From: Endozoicomonas sp965199185
GTDB lineage: Bacteria > Pseudomonadota > Gammaproteobacteria > Pseudomonadales > Endozoicomonadaceae
DNA length: 64,000 nt
NCBI GenBank assembly: GCA_965199185.1
Contig: CBDAQW010000032.1
Span: 1-64,000, forward strand
Direction: 5' to 3'
Part shown: positions 1 to 12,013 of the stretch, one piece after another
Layout: each line of letters begins with the position of its first letter
How positions within the stretch are numbered: position 1 is the first letter of the stretch
Translations under genes and position numbers: made by a program
Notes under the pieces: generated by a model
Databases searched by the model: none
What the model saw: the letters and a program-made list of their open reading frames with translations, nothing else
Told to the model about the DNA's origin: nothing

Positions 1-85
1 TTGAGATTGACCCATGGGTTTACATGGCTGGTGTAGCATATAAATTCTAATCAATATTGTTTCAATGAGAAATTGTTAAACAGCA

Positions 86-117
86 AAAAGCCCGACGGAT
101 TTCTCTGTCGGGCTTTT
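86..117. terminator. Strong hairpin, terminator-like
   Basis: An 11-bp perfect stem (86-96 with 107-117; AAAAGCCCGAC and GTCGGGCTTTT) closes a 10-nt loop and has A/T runs at both sides, so it could terminate transcription from either direction. It lies directly outside the IS3 remnant. Confidence 0.6.
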
Positions 118-357
118 CCGGACACTTTTTTACGCAACCTCAACAAGCTTTTGTTCATATTTGAGCGGTGCCAGATAACCATTGGATGAATGGCATGCAC
201 TCCCAGATCTTTAGCTGTTACGGATATTGGCTGATCAGATTCTACAGCCAATTTGACAGCCGATTGCTTGAACTCAGCGGTATAGGTTTTCAATTTCTTT
301 TCTGACATTTAGACACGCCTTAATTGGGCTTGATATTACCTGTGCTTGTGTGTCCGG
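118..357 (-). pseudogene. Internally deleted IS3-family insertion sequence remnant
   Basis: On the minus strand an ATG at 308 opens an IS3-type OrfA N-terminus (MSEKKLKTYTAEFKQSAVKL, the helix-turn-helix start of these transposases). The homology breaks after about 40 residues. In another minus-strand frame, about 182-134, the peptide GYLAPLKYEQKLVEVA followed by a stop looks like the extreme C-terminus of an IS3 OrfB integrase. The two ends of the element are therefore joined with the catalytic middle missing. Short inverted ends CCGGACAC (118-125) and GTGTCCGG (350-357) bracket it. It cannot encode an active transposase. Family assignment rests on recognised end peptides, not on a search. 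Confidence 0.6.
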
Positions 358-564
358 AGTACTATAACCACTTCAAAGCCTGTCTGGAAGTTATTTTTAG
401 ACAGTTCCTAAGGGAATTACTTCGGTTTCCAGTCGAACCGGGTAGCCCTCCCGATTTTGTAAATCCTATTGCTCGTGCGAACTATGAGCACAATTCATGG
501 TTTAGATTGATGATAACTGAGAATACAGCTCTGCACGCTTTAGGCCTAAACCACTCATCTATGA

Positions 565-745
565 AGAGTATGCTGTGGCGACGAGTGGGGCAACACGGAA
601 CATGGTAGAGCTCTACTGACTGCTCTCAATATTGAGGTTACGTCAACCGATGGGCAAACCAGCCATTTTAGTAGCATCGCTGTTGGCTTTGCATCTCTAG
701 TGGCAATCACCAAAAGCAAGTTCGGGGAAAAAGCCTTTAGTTCAT
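565..745 (+). pseudogene. Unidentified ORF interrupted by the IS1380-type element (5' part)
   Basis: An open frame without a clear start runs from 565 into the insertion point at 745 (it contains GFASLVAITKSKFGEKAFSS). If the IS and one copy of its 5-bp duplication are removed, the frame continues into 2445-2518, reading SLAIASNLSLQKLCKRL and ending at a stop inside the terminator region. Upstream, 324-608 holds another open frame (contains FRQFLRELLRFPVEPGSPPD) that may belong to the same decayed gene with frameshifts near 560-610. I do not recognise the product. The case for a former gene is the restored frame across the IS; amino-acid composition looks protein-like but that is weak evidence. 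Confidence 0.35.
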
Positions 746-2439
746 CCTAAATTCCTCACTTAAAAATCTCGACTAAACTGTAACTCCTTCTGCAAAGAGG
801 GATACAGATGATTTTTCCACCAAAACCCACTCACCCAAAAGGTGAACCCAAAGAACTCAGCAAAAAGTGTTCGACGACCTCTCTTGAGGTGGACACATTT
901 GAGGGGAAAATCCATGTCGAGTGGGAGCCTGACGCATCAGTCACGCCAATGGGCAGCTACCATTTTTTATTCAGTTTTTAAAAACAGGGTGTCGATTTGA
1001 ACCATGGGTTGAAGACTGCCCCTTAACTTACAAAAGCAACAACACACCCAAGAAAGTTAATGTAATTGGCTCCCTTTTTCTCTCAATACTCTCAGGTCAC
1101 AAGCGTTATGCACATATCGGAACATTAACCGGAGACGGAGTGAACCCGAAATTACTGGGCATGACAAAGGTGGTCAGTGATGATTCTGCTCGTCGGGGCT
1201 TGCTTAAAATAGATGAGGAAGAAGGTGTTGAATGGATGCAACACCACTTGCAAGAATGCTACGAACCCTTATTAAAACTACCGTGGATATTGGATGCAGA
1301 TGTTACGATAAAAACGATTTACGGAAGTCAGGAAGGAGCAGAAAAAGGATATAACCCGCACAAGAAAGGACGTCCTTCACATACTTATCACTCTTACATG
1401 ATGGCTAATTTAAAGTTGATTCTTGATGTTGAAGTTCAACCTGGTGATAAAGGAAACAGCAAACACTCATTACCCGGTTTAATTAATTTATTAAATCGAC
1501 TTCCGCGAGAGTGCTGGCCTGAGTTTGTTCGAGGCGACTGTGACTGGGGAAGTGATCGGGTAATGTCAGAACTAGAACAAGCGGGTTGCGGTTATCTATT
1601 CAAAATAAAGAAGACAGTTAACGTCAAGAAGTCCATACACCACGCACACTGCAGCGGAGGATGGGTTCGTTACAACAGGCACTGGGAGGGCAAAGAATCA
1701 GAATTAAAACTGGATGGTTGGGTAGAATCAAGGCGAATCATTATTGTTCGAAGAAGGTTACCTGGTGACTCTCTGATGCTGGAAAAAGAGAATAACAAGA
1801 AGCAAAAAGAAATCGCTTTTATTGAAGACCCTGAGAACATCAAGCTCTTTGAATACTCCGTATTAGTGACCAGCCTTGATAGCGATGTAGTGTCCATCAT
1901 AGATCACTACAGGGACAGAGCTGACTGTGAAAACAATTTTGATGAAATCAAGAACCAGTGGGGCTGGGGAGGTTATACAACTAAAGACATAAAACGATGC
2001 GGCCTTCTGTCAAGGATGGTTGCACTGGCTTATAACTGGTGGACTTTGTTTGTAAGGCTGAGCAATCCTGACTCGCATAAAGAATCAATAACCAGTAGGC
2101 CGTTATTAATGAGCGCTATTGGCAAGTTAACAGAGAGTGGCCGTCAGAAAAAAATAACGGTTACCAGTCAGCACAACCTGATGAAAAAGATCCAAACAAT
2201 GCAGGAGAATCTCTGTGGCTTTTTTGATGCAATCAAAGAAATTGCAACGCAGTTAACTCCAATTGATATCTGGTGCCGGATATTGACGAGAGCGGTGTCA
2301 AAATTTTTAACAAAAGGTCAGGTTATTACACCTGTCCGGCTCATCAACTCAAGTTAAGCGAAAGCAAAACCTTGCCGCTCAATAGGCGACACTTCACACT
2401 TGATGTGCGGTGGGGATACGCTCAACTGCTGAATTTAGG
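746..2439 (+). mobile_element. IS1380-family insertion sequence with TIRs and 5-bp target duplication
   Basis: The element starts CCTAAATTC at 746 and ends with the complement GAATTTAGG at 2439. The inverted match continues imperfectly further inward. TTCAT immediately precedes the left end (741-745) and immediately follows the right end (2440-2444), a direct target duplication. Length is 1694 bp, as expected for IS1380-type elements, and it carries one transposase gene, here frameshifted. It inserted into an unidentified ORF just beyond the 3' end of the rRNA operon. TIRs, duplication and transposase type agree with one another. Confidence 0.85.
808..2357 (+). pseudogene. IS1380-family DDE transposase, frameshifted
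   Basis: The N-terminal frame starts at ATG 808 and reads to a stop at 979-981. The rest is in another frame from about 963, with the in-frame GTG at 1140 an internal codon and the stop at 2357. A missing T in the run of six T at 963-968 explains the break: with seven T the two parts join smoothly. The second part has the family hallmarks: a first catalytic Asp in LDADVTIKTIYGSQEGAEKG, a second in GDCDWGS, and a C-terminal Glu in RADCENNFDEIKNQWGWGG. Joined length is about 515 residues, normal for IS1380. It is probably inactive unless ribosomal slippage at the T run rescues it or the T is a sequencing error. Confidence 0.85.
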
Positions 2440-2518
2440 TTCATTAGCCATTGCATCAAACCTCTCGCTCCAGAAGCTCTGCAAAAGATTAAGCAATAAA
2501 AAAACCCTGACCGTATAA
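2440..2518 (+). pseudogene. 3' part of the ORF interrupted by the IS1380-type element
   Basis: This begins with the right copy of the TTCAT duplication and continues the reading frame of the fragment ending at 745. The stop codon lies at 2516-2518, inside the rRNA terminator hairpin, so even before insertion the gene ended against the rRNA operon. Function unknown. Confidence 0.3.
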
Positions 2519-2533
2519 ACGATCAGGGTTTTG
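2498..2533 (-). terminator. Rho-independent terminator of the rRNA operon
   Basis: The stem AACCCTGA (2503-2510) pairs with TCAGGGTT (2523-2530). Read on the minus strand it is followed by a T-rich stretch (complement of AATAAAAAAA). It lies about 10 nt past the 3' end of 5S rRNA. Confidence 0.8.
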
Positions 2534-2541
2534 TATTTAAT

Positions 2542-2658
2542 GCTTGACGATGACCTACTCTCACATGGGGAAACCCCACACTACCATCGGCGATGTGTCA
2601 TTTCACTGCTGAGTTCGGGATGGAATCAGGTGGTTCTAACACTCTATGGTCGTCAAGC
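2542..2658 (-). rRNA. rrf: 5S ribosomal RNA
   Basis: The minus strand begins GCTTGACGACCATAGAGTG and ends GAGAGTAGGTCATCGTCAAGC, the closing helix of gammaproteobacterial 5S rRNA, with the internal CCGAACTCAGCAGTGAAA motif. Length is 117 nt. The 178-nt spacer to 23S holds no tRNA. Confidence 0.95.
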
Positions 2659-2836
2659 TAATTGGGTATGGAATCCAATACTCGCTTTAATGTCAGCAAT
2701 CTACGATTGCCGACCTGCGATTTAAGCTTTAATTCTTGCTACACACTCTACTAGCGTATGGCTACGACCTCCAGGGATGGAGGAAGTACTGAAAATCGTA
2801 TGGAACGATTTCACGTAAATCATTTTGGCGTTATAT

Positions 2837-5758
<2,922 letters not shown>

Positions 5759-5920
5759 ATATAACCCAAAATGATCTAATTATGGCTTTGTTTTTTTCCT
5801 TTACTCATCGTTGCAATTTCGCTCAATCGGTCACGTACGATACGTACGCTCCCTCAATCACTCAGCTTGCGCCTCGATTAAAGAAAAAATACTTTACCAA
5901 ATTCGACATTTAAGAATGTC

Positions 5921-6031
5921 GTTGGTCGGTTTGCCCGAAGGACAAGCCGACAACCGGATAATATCCGGTAAAATACAACGACGTCACGTACTGGTTGTTG
6001 ATGTCGGCTTCTGGCTTCGCCGGAAACCGAC
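5921..6031. repeat. Two adjacent GTCGG...CCGAC hairpins in the spacer
   Basis: Hairpin one (5921-5954) pairs GTCGGTTTG with CAAGCCGAC around a GAAG loop region. Hairpin two (6003-6031) pairs GTCGG with CCGAC around a TTCG loop. Similar GTCGGTT/AGCCGAC hairpins occur at 30462-30491 and 31601-31649, so this looks like a dispersed REP-like motif, or here possibly rRNA processing stems. Confidence 0.5.
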
Positions 6032-6220
6032 CTACGCCCAATGCGTGGTCATGTTCAAATAACTACCTTAACGATCTTTATCTGATCCAGTCTGAAGACT
6101 GTTCAGATCGCCATACACTTAGCAATTATCTTTCGATAATTAACTTGAGAGTGTCTCAGCAAGAATCAAATTGAATGACTAATGTCGTTCAATCAATTCA
6201 GCTTAAATTTGGATTCCACA

Positions 6221-6235
6221 TTGTTAAAGAACAAA
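6221..6235 (-). promoter_or_regulatory. boxA-like antitermination site in the spacer
   Basis: The minus strand reads TTTGTTCTTTAACAA, matching the Nus boxA core TGYTCTTTAACA used for rRNA antitermination. It lies about 85 nt downstream of the 16S 3' end. Confidence 0.7.
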
Positions 6236-6316
6236 GATATTCCGAACAAGCTAACTAATTAACTTATTCAGAAATCAAACAATTCGTGTGAACGCTTATG
6301 GATGTCGATCGTCGTT

Positions 6317-7859
<1,543 letters not shown>

Positions 7860-8127
7860 AAAATTTCTTGCGAAATTTTATTGGCCGAAGCCAATAATCG
7901 CTCTTGAACTTACTGCAAATTAAAAATTAACGAGTATGTTCGCTTGAGCTTGCAAATGTATTTCTATAAAAGCAGAGCTTTTATAGTGATCGATGCAATC
8001 ACACAAGCGCCCACACGAATTGTCTGATATCTTTTTAAAGAACCTGATTAGTGCGACCAGCGTCTTATCTAATCTCTAACCGGCTTTTTAGCGACTCTTG
8101 CAAGCCAGACCGATCAGCGAGGCCGCT
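7860..8127 (-). promoter_or_regulatory. rRNA leader with boxA-like site
   Basis: This is the transcribed leader between the promoters and 16S. At 8031-8045 the minus strand reads AGGTTCTTTAAAAAG, a boxA-like core for Nus antitermination. The stretch next to 16S (7861-7895) contains AAATTTCTTGCGAAATTTTA and TTGGCCGAAGCCAA, two short palindromes that could be RNase III processing stems. No ORF of interest is present. Confidence 0.6.
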
Positions 8128-8155
8128 ATCTTAGCGAACTCAGTTTTGTTGTCAA
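8128..8155 (-). promoter_or_regulatory. rRNA promoter, proximal (P3)
   Basis: The minus strand has -35 TTGACA (8150-8155), a 16-bp spacer and -10 TAAGAT (8128-8133), followed by a GC-rich stretch (GCGGCC), as expected for stringently controlled rRNA promoters. Confidence 0.65.
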
Positions 8156-8241
8156 GCGATCATTTTTTCTCAAAAACAAAGAAGAAAAGAAGCTTTCGAA
8201 CTCGCCAACCGGTGTTCGAGAACCTTGGTCAGCGGCGACGC

Positions 8242-8269
8242 ATTCTACTGAATGCGTTTTGATTGTCAA
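8242..8269 (-). promoter_or_regulatory. rRNA promoter, middle (P2)
   Basis: The minus strand has -35 TTGACA (8264-8269), a 16-bp spacer and -10 TAGAAT (8242-8247), followed by the GC-rich discriminator GCGTCGCCG. Confidence 0.7.
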
Positions 8270-8366
8270 CCAACAAATCAGCTTTCAATCAAACTTCTTA
8301 ATCAGCACTGAAAAGCCGTTTGGCGTTTCGTTACTCTTAGAAGAGCTGCCTGAAGAAGAGTGGCGG

Positions 8367-8394
8367 ATTATAGGATTAATTTGAGTTTTGGCAA
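8367..8394 (-). promoter_or_regulatory. rRNA promoter, distal (P1)
   Basis: The minus strand has -35 TTGCCA (8389-8394), a 16-bp spacer and a consensus -10 TATAAT (8367-8372), followed by CCGCC. It begins only about 30 bp past the stop codon of epmA. Confidence 0.65.
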
Positions 8395-8424
8395 GCATGT
8401 AAAAACCCTTATATAAAGGCTCAA

Positions 8425-9438
8425 TCAGGCTCGATGAAAATCAAAGGCAATGACATCAGCAATGTTTTTAACATTCATCATTAACATGAGTAAACGATCA
8501 ACCCCCATAGCAACACCTGCACAGTCCGGCATCCCATGTTGCAAAGCATCTATCAGACGCTGGTCGTATGGATAAACATCAAAACCACGTTCCCGTCTTT
8601 TTACCTGTTCTGCTTTAAATCGTTTTTCCTGTTCCTGCGCATCCAACAGTTCATGATAACCGTTTGCCAGCTCAACACCGTTTATAAAAAGCTCAAACCG
8701 GGCAGCTACTTCTTCACCATATTCATTGGTTCTTAGTTTGGCCAGGGCTGACATGCTTGTCGGGTAATCAAACACAAAAACACCTTCCAGCTTGCCTTTA
8801 TTTACAGCTCCCAGTGTGGGCTCTATATGTTTTGAAAACAGGATGTCCAGGCAGTCATTCCTTTCAAGTCCAATCAACCCATCATCGACTTTAGTTTGAA
8901 CCAGATGGTCAAGCTCTTCGTCTGAAACTGTATACGGATTAATATCCAGAATCTCTTCAAATAATTCACCGTAACTGCAGCGGCGAACTTCTGTGAACGG
9001 GCATATAGATGAAAGAAGTTCTGTTACATCATCCATGATACCCTGTTGATCCATGCCCACCCGGTACCATTCCAGCATGGTAAACTCGGGATTATGTCGA
9101 CCACCAGCCTCCCCATTACGAAACACTTTGCCCATAGAGAAAATATCGCCACTACCAGCTGCAAGCAGTCGTTTCATAGGAAACTCTGGAGATGTGTGCA
9201 GATAGTGGGTCTCTAACCCGCCGCCACCAATAGGTTCGAATTCAGTAGAAAAGCTATTGATATAGATATCAACGGTGGCCTTGCTGGAGAGCATGGGGGT
9301 TTCAACCTCCATTGCACCATTCATTTCAAAATAATGGCGAATGGAGCTCAGTAATTTCGCTCTTTCCTTTAAAGCCAGCATGGACGCAGAGGGCTTCCAG
9401 TCAGTTTTCAGCTCTTTATCTGAATTTTTCGTGCTCAT
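8425..9438 (-). CDS. epmA: EF-P--(R)-beta-lysine ligase EpmA
   Basis: This is a truncated class II lysyl-tRNA synthetase paralogue that attaches (R)-beta-lysine to elongation factor P. The 337-residue protein lacks the anticodon-binding domain of LysRS, as the family does. Class II signatures are visible: motif 1 around EVETPMLS, motif 2 in FRNGEAGGRHNPEFTMLEWY, and motif 3 in GVAMGVDRLLML near the C-terminus. The ATG at 9438 (MSTKNSDKEL) was chosen because a longer reading would begin at TTG 9444 with no better ribosome site. Its substrate protein gene (efp) and the beta-lysine-forming mutase gene (epmB) lie within 2.5 kb. The gene runs toward the rRNA operon, and its end is almost in contact with rRNA P1. 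Confidence 0.95.
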   Translation of the reverse strand: MSTKNSDKELKTDWKPSASMLALKERAKLLSSIRHYFEMNGAMEVETPMLSSKATVDIYINSFSTEFEPIGGGGLETHYLHTSPEFPMKRLLAAGSGDIFSMGKVFRNGEAGGRHNPEFTMLEWYRVGMDQQGIMDDVTELLSSICPFTEVRRCSYGELFEEILDINPYTVSDEELDHLVQTKVDDGLIGLERNDCLDILFSKHIEPTLGAVNKGKLEGVFVFDYPTSMSALAKLRTNEYGEEVAARFELFINGVELANGYHELLDAQEQEKRFKAEQVKRRERGFDVYPYDQRLIDALQHGMPDCAGVAMGVDRLLMLMMNVKNIADVIAFDFHRA

Positions 9439-9487
9439 TAGCAACTATTCCGATTTTAAATTGTCAAAATTTATACTGAATCAATAT

Positions 9488-9540
9488 TAAGTGCCCAACA
9501 ATAAGAAGTCCTATTTTCTGATTTATTGAGCAGGCACTAC
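9488..9540 (+). repeat. Degenerate end of the TAAGTACCC repeat family
   Basis: The stretch starts TAAGTGCCCA and continues into TATTTTCTGATTTATTG. Both ends of the 209-bp element at 20638-20846 read the same way (TAAGTACCC, then about 20 nt, then TATT(T)TCTGA). Roughly 50 bp align with scattered mismatches, so this appears to be a solitary, decayed end of that element. Confidence 0.55.
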
Positions 9541-9562
9541 ACCTAAAACAAGGAGGTACTTT

Positions 9563-10234
9563 ATGTGTCGCACTCTATCATTAGCCTGGCTATGCACCCT
9601 GCTTATATCTTTATCCACACTATCTTCTGCCCATGGACATCGGGAACATATCTGGCACCCTCATGGACATCCACCACCACATCATCACCACCATAACAAG
9701 AGGCATCACCCTCCACACGATGTACCGCCGCATCATGAATTCCAGCCCCATCATCATGATATGCCTGGTCGCAGATTTGCTCTCAAAGATGTGTGCACCG
9801 TTCCGAATGGACATTACCGATCTCAAAATTTCGACATCAACGGCAATATGCACTATTTCTCAATTACCATGCTCAATACAGTGCCAATTATCCAGTTGGT
9901 ACGCAAAGCCGATGAAAACCGGATAGTAGAAAGTAGACTTTATACTGCAATGCCTACGATGATCCCAAAACCATTGTTTAATCGGTTCCATGATTTTGAA
10001 GAGCCGCAAACACCAGGAAAGCGCCCCCCTCATTCGCAAAAAAGAGATTTTGTCTGTAAAGGCGACCAGATAAGTTATACGTGGAATAGCAGTAGTCATG
10101 AGAGCTCTCCTGAAACCTTTACAGGAGCGATAATATTTCGCTGGGATGGAACGCAGCTTAGAGGTGTCGTTGATGTTTGGACCAACTTATTTAATCTGAG
10201 TAACTCTTTAACCCTGCTTCCGGTCATAGAGTAA
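9563..10234 (+). CDS. Secreted histidine-rich hypothetical protein
   Basis: A 223-residue protein with a typical Sec signal peptide (MCRTLSLAWLCTLLISL..., cleavage probably after SSA at about residue 23). Residues 24-66 contain 19 histidines among 43 residues, with an HHHHH run and many HP/PH steps; this is a candidate metal-binding (Zn, Ni, Cu) tail. The rest (67-223) has two cysteines (in VCTVPNG and VCKGDQ) that could form a disulfide and ends in a beta-rich stretch (FTGAIIFRWDGTQLRGVVDV). A strong ribosome site AAGGAGG precedes the ATG. It sits between epmA and efp on the opposite strand. I recognise no family; metal binding is inference from composition. Confidence 0.8.
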   Translation: MCRTLSLAWLCTLLISLSTLSSAHGHREHIWHPHGHPPPHHHHHNKRHHPPHDVPPHHEFQPHHHDMPGRRFALKDVCTVPNGHYRSQNFDINGNMHYFSITMLNTVPIIQLVRKADENRIVESRLYTAMPTMIPKPLFNRFHDFEEPQTPGKRPPHSQKRDFVCKGDQISYTWNSSSHESSPETFTGAIIFRWDGTQLRGVVDVWTNLFNLSNSLTLLPVIE

Positions 10235-10244
10235 GTTGAGCAGC

Positions 10245-10274
10245 AAGGGCAGTGTGCATAAACTGCCCTTTTTT
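10245..10274. terminator. Bidirectional rho-independent terminator
   Basis: The stem AAGGGCAG (10245-10252) pairs with CTGCCCTT (10263-10270), followed by a T run. On the minus strand it is likewise followed by T residues. It serves the convergent ends of the histidine-rich gene and efp. Confidence 0.85.
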
Positions 10275-10278
10275 ACGA

Positions 10279-10848
10279 TTACTTCACTCGGCCAACGTAT
10301 TCGCCAGTACGGGTGTCAATCTTCAATTTCTCGCCTTCTACAATGAACAGCGGCACTTTCACGGTTGCACCGGTTACCAGCTTGGCAGGTTTGGAGCCAC
10401 CTTGCGCCGTATCACCTTTCAGACCAGGATCGGTTTCAACCACTTCCAGCTCAACAAAGTTGGGTGCACTCACGGATAAAGGAGCACCGTTGTACAATGT
10501 GACAGCGTAGATTTCCTGCTCTTTCAACCAGTTGATGGTGTCACCCACTGCATCACGGGAAGCACCATGTTGCTCGTAGGAACCGTCAGTCATCATGAAG
10601 TGCCAGAACTCACCGTCGGTGTACAGGTATTCCATATCCAGCTCCATGACATCGGCAGCTTCTATGGACTCACCGGATTTAAAGGTGCGTTCCCAGACAC
10701 GACCATTCATCAGGTTACGGAATTTCACCCGATTAAAGGCCTGGCCTTTACCGGGTTTAACAAATTCGTTTTCGATGATCGAGCACGGATCACCTTCCAG
10801 CATTACTTTAAGACCTGAGCGAAACTCGTTGGTACTATAACTAGCCAT
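10279..10848 (-). CDS. efp: Elongation factor P
   Basis: EF-P binds between the P and E sites and relieves ribosome stalling at polyproline. The 189-residue length and the three-domain pattern fit, ending in TRTGEYVGRVK. The loop KPGKGQAF places a lysine at residue 34, the position modified by EpmA/EpmB in E. coli, so beta-lysylation is expected rather than rhamnosylation (Arg) or 5-aminopentanol. The start ATG has TAAGG four bases upstream. It is divergent from epmB with only 28 bp between the two start codons, so their promoters must overlap or lie inside the genes. Confidence 0.97.
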   Translation of the reverse strand: MASYSTNEFRSGLKVMLEGDPCSIIENEFVKPGKGQAFNRVKFRNLMNGRVWERTFKSGESIEAADVMELDMEYLYTDGEFWHFMMTDGSYEQHGASRDAVGDTINWLKEQEIYAVTLYNGAPLSVSAPNFVELEVVETDPGLKGDTAQGGSKPAKLVTGATVKVPLFIVEGEKLKIDTRTGEYVGRVK

Positions 10849-10876
10849 TGGACCTTACCAGGAGATCAAAACCTTT

Positions 10877-11896
10877 ATGATAACCCGTTCTGCGCTCAGT
10901 GTGCACACTATCGAGCATTTCAATAGCTGGCAGGAAGAACTGGCCAATGCGATTTCCTGCCCGAAAGAACTGTTATCTCTGCTCGGGCTGGATGACAACC
11001 TCTTACCTGATGCATTAAAGGCAAGTAACAGTTTCGAACTACGCGTGCCTCATGCTTTCCTGAATAGAATGGAGCAGGGCAACCCCGAAGACCCTCTCCT
11101 GCGGCAGGTTCTTCCTTTGGGCGACGAGTGCAAACACATAGAAGGCTATAGCTCCGATCCGCTTGCCGAAGCGTCACAAAATCCATGCAATGGCATTATT
11201 CATAAATACCGTGGCAGGCTGCTGCTAATTACCAGTAGTGCCTGCGCCGTTAATTGCCGGTTTTGCTTTCGGCGGCATTTTCCTTATCAGGACAACCAGT
11301 TAAGCGGAACACATCTTCAACAGGCGATTGAGTATATTGCTGCTGACCCGACCATTCATGAAGTAATTCTCAGTGGTGGCGACCCTTTGGCAGGCAATGA
11401 CCGACGTCTTGCACTTCTGGCGGCTGAACTCAACAACATTGAACATGTAAACATCCTGCGCATTCACACCCGGCTGCCGATTATGATTCCAAGCCGAATC
11501 ACAACCGAGATGCTCAACTGGTTCACGACTCAACGACTGAAGCCCGTTATGGTTATCCACTGTAATCACCCTGATGAAATAGATGACTCTGTTAGAGCCG
11601 CTTTCAATAAACTCAGGCAGGCCGGAGTCACTTTATTGAATCAAAGCGTTCTCTTAAAGGGCATTAATGACAATACGGATACACTGGAAAGGCTGAGTCA
11701 CACCCTGTTTCAGTCGGGTATCACCCCTTATTATTTACACGTACTGGATAAAGTCCAGGGCGCTGCTCACTTTGATTTGCCGGAAGAAAAAGCCATTGAG
11801 CTGATCGAAGAATTGAAAAGCCGATGCCCCGGCTACCTGGTACCAAGGCTGGCTCGTGAGGTTCCCGGGAAACCTGGTAAAACCTGGATCCGATAA
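10877..11896 (+). CDS. epmB: EF-P beta-lysylation protein EpmB (lysine 2,3-aminomutase-like radical SAM)
   Basis: EpmB makes (R)-beta-lysine from L-lysine for EpmA. The 339-residue protein has the radical SAM cluster motif CAVNCRFC (Cx3Cx2C) followed by FRRHFPY, the SAM-binding GGDPL, and a C-terminal PLP-dependent aminomutase end (LPRLAREVPGKPGKTW) with the family lysine. It lacks the long extra C-terminal region of clostridial lysine 2,3-aminomutases, as EpmB does. AGGAG lies 11 bases before the ATG. Neighbouring efp and epmA complete the pathway; no EpmC hydroxylase gene is seen in the window. Confidence 0.95.
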   Translation: MITRSALSVHTIEHFNSWQEELANAISCPKELLSLLGLDDNLLPDALKASNSFELRVPHAFLNRMEQGNPEDPLLRQVLPLGDECKHIEGYSSDPLAEASQNPCNGIIHKYRGRLLLITSSACAVNCRFCFRRHFPYQDNQLSGTHLQQAIEYIAADPTIHEVILSGGDPLAGNDRRLALLAAELNNIEHVNILRIHTRLPIMIPSRITTEMLNWFTTQRLKPVMVIHCNHPDEIDDSVRAAFNKLRQAGVTLLNQSVLLKGINDNTDTLERLSHTLFQSGITPYYLHVLDKVQGAAHFDLPEEKAIELIEELKSRCPGYLVPRLAREVPGKPGKTWIR

Positions 11897-12013
11897 CTGT
11901 GGCTTTATCAGCACCAGTTTCTGACAACTATAGATTATTGCTTTCCTCCCACTTAATATAAAAAATGAAAATAACTTTGTTGGACGTCGCACTTCAACGT
12001 GCAAGGAAAAGCA

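Larger units (their letters stand above)
5759..6316 (-). other. 16S-23S internal transcribed spacer without tRNA genes
   Basis: 558 bp lie between 16S and 23S. I looked for tRNA-Ile, tRNA-Ala and tRNA-Glu on the minus strand and found no cloverleaf, T-arm consensus or CCA end. The spacer holds two hairpins with GTCGG/CCGAC stems (5921-5954 and 6003-6031) and a boxA-like site (6221-6235). Many gammaproteobacterial operons carry tRNAs here, so this one is of the tRNA-less type. Confidence 0.85.

Noticed and set aside
324..608. Stand-alone 94-codon gene at the left edge
   Set aside because: No ribosome site or recognisable family, and it starts inside the IS3 remnant; kept only as possible part of the decayed ORF interrupted by the IS1380-type element.
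5759..6316. Possible tRNA-Ile/tRNA-Ala in the rRNA spacer
   Set aside because: No T-arm consensus, no anticodon stem and no CCA end found on either strand.
9620..9853. Met-rich open frame antisense to the histidine-rich gene
   Set aside because: The Met runs are just the complement of CAT histidine codons; a shadow frame.
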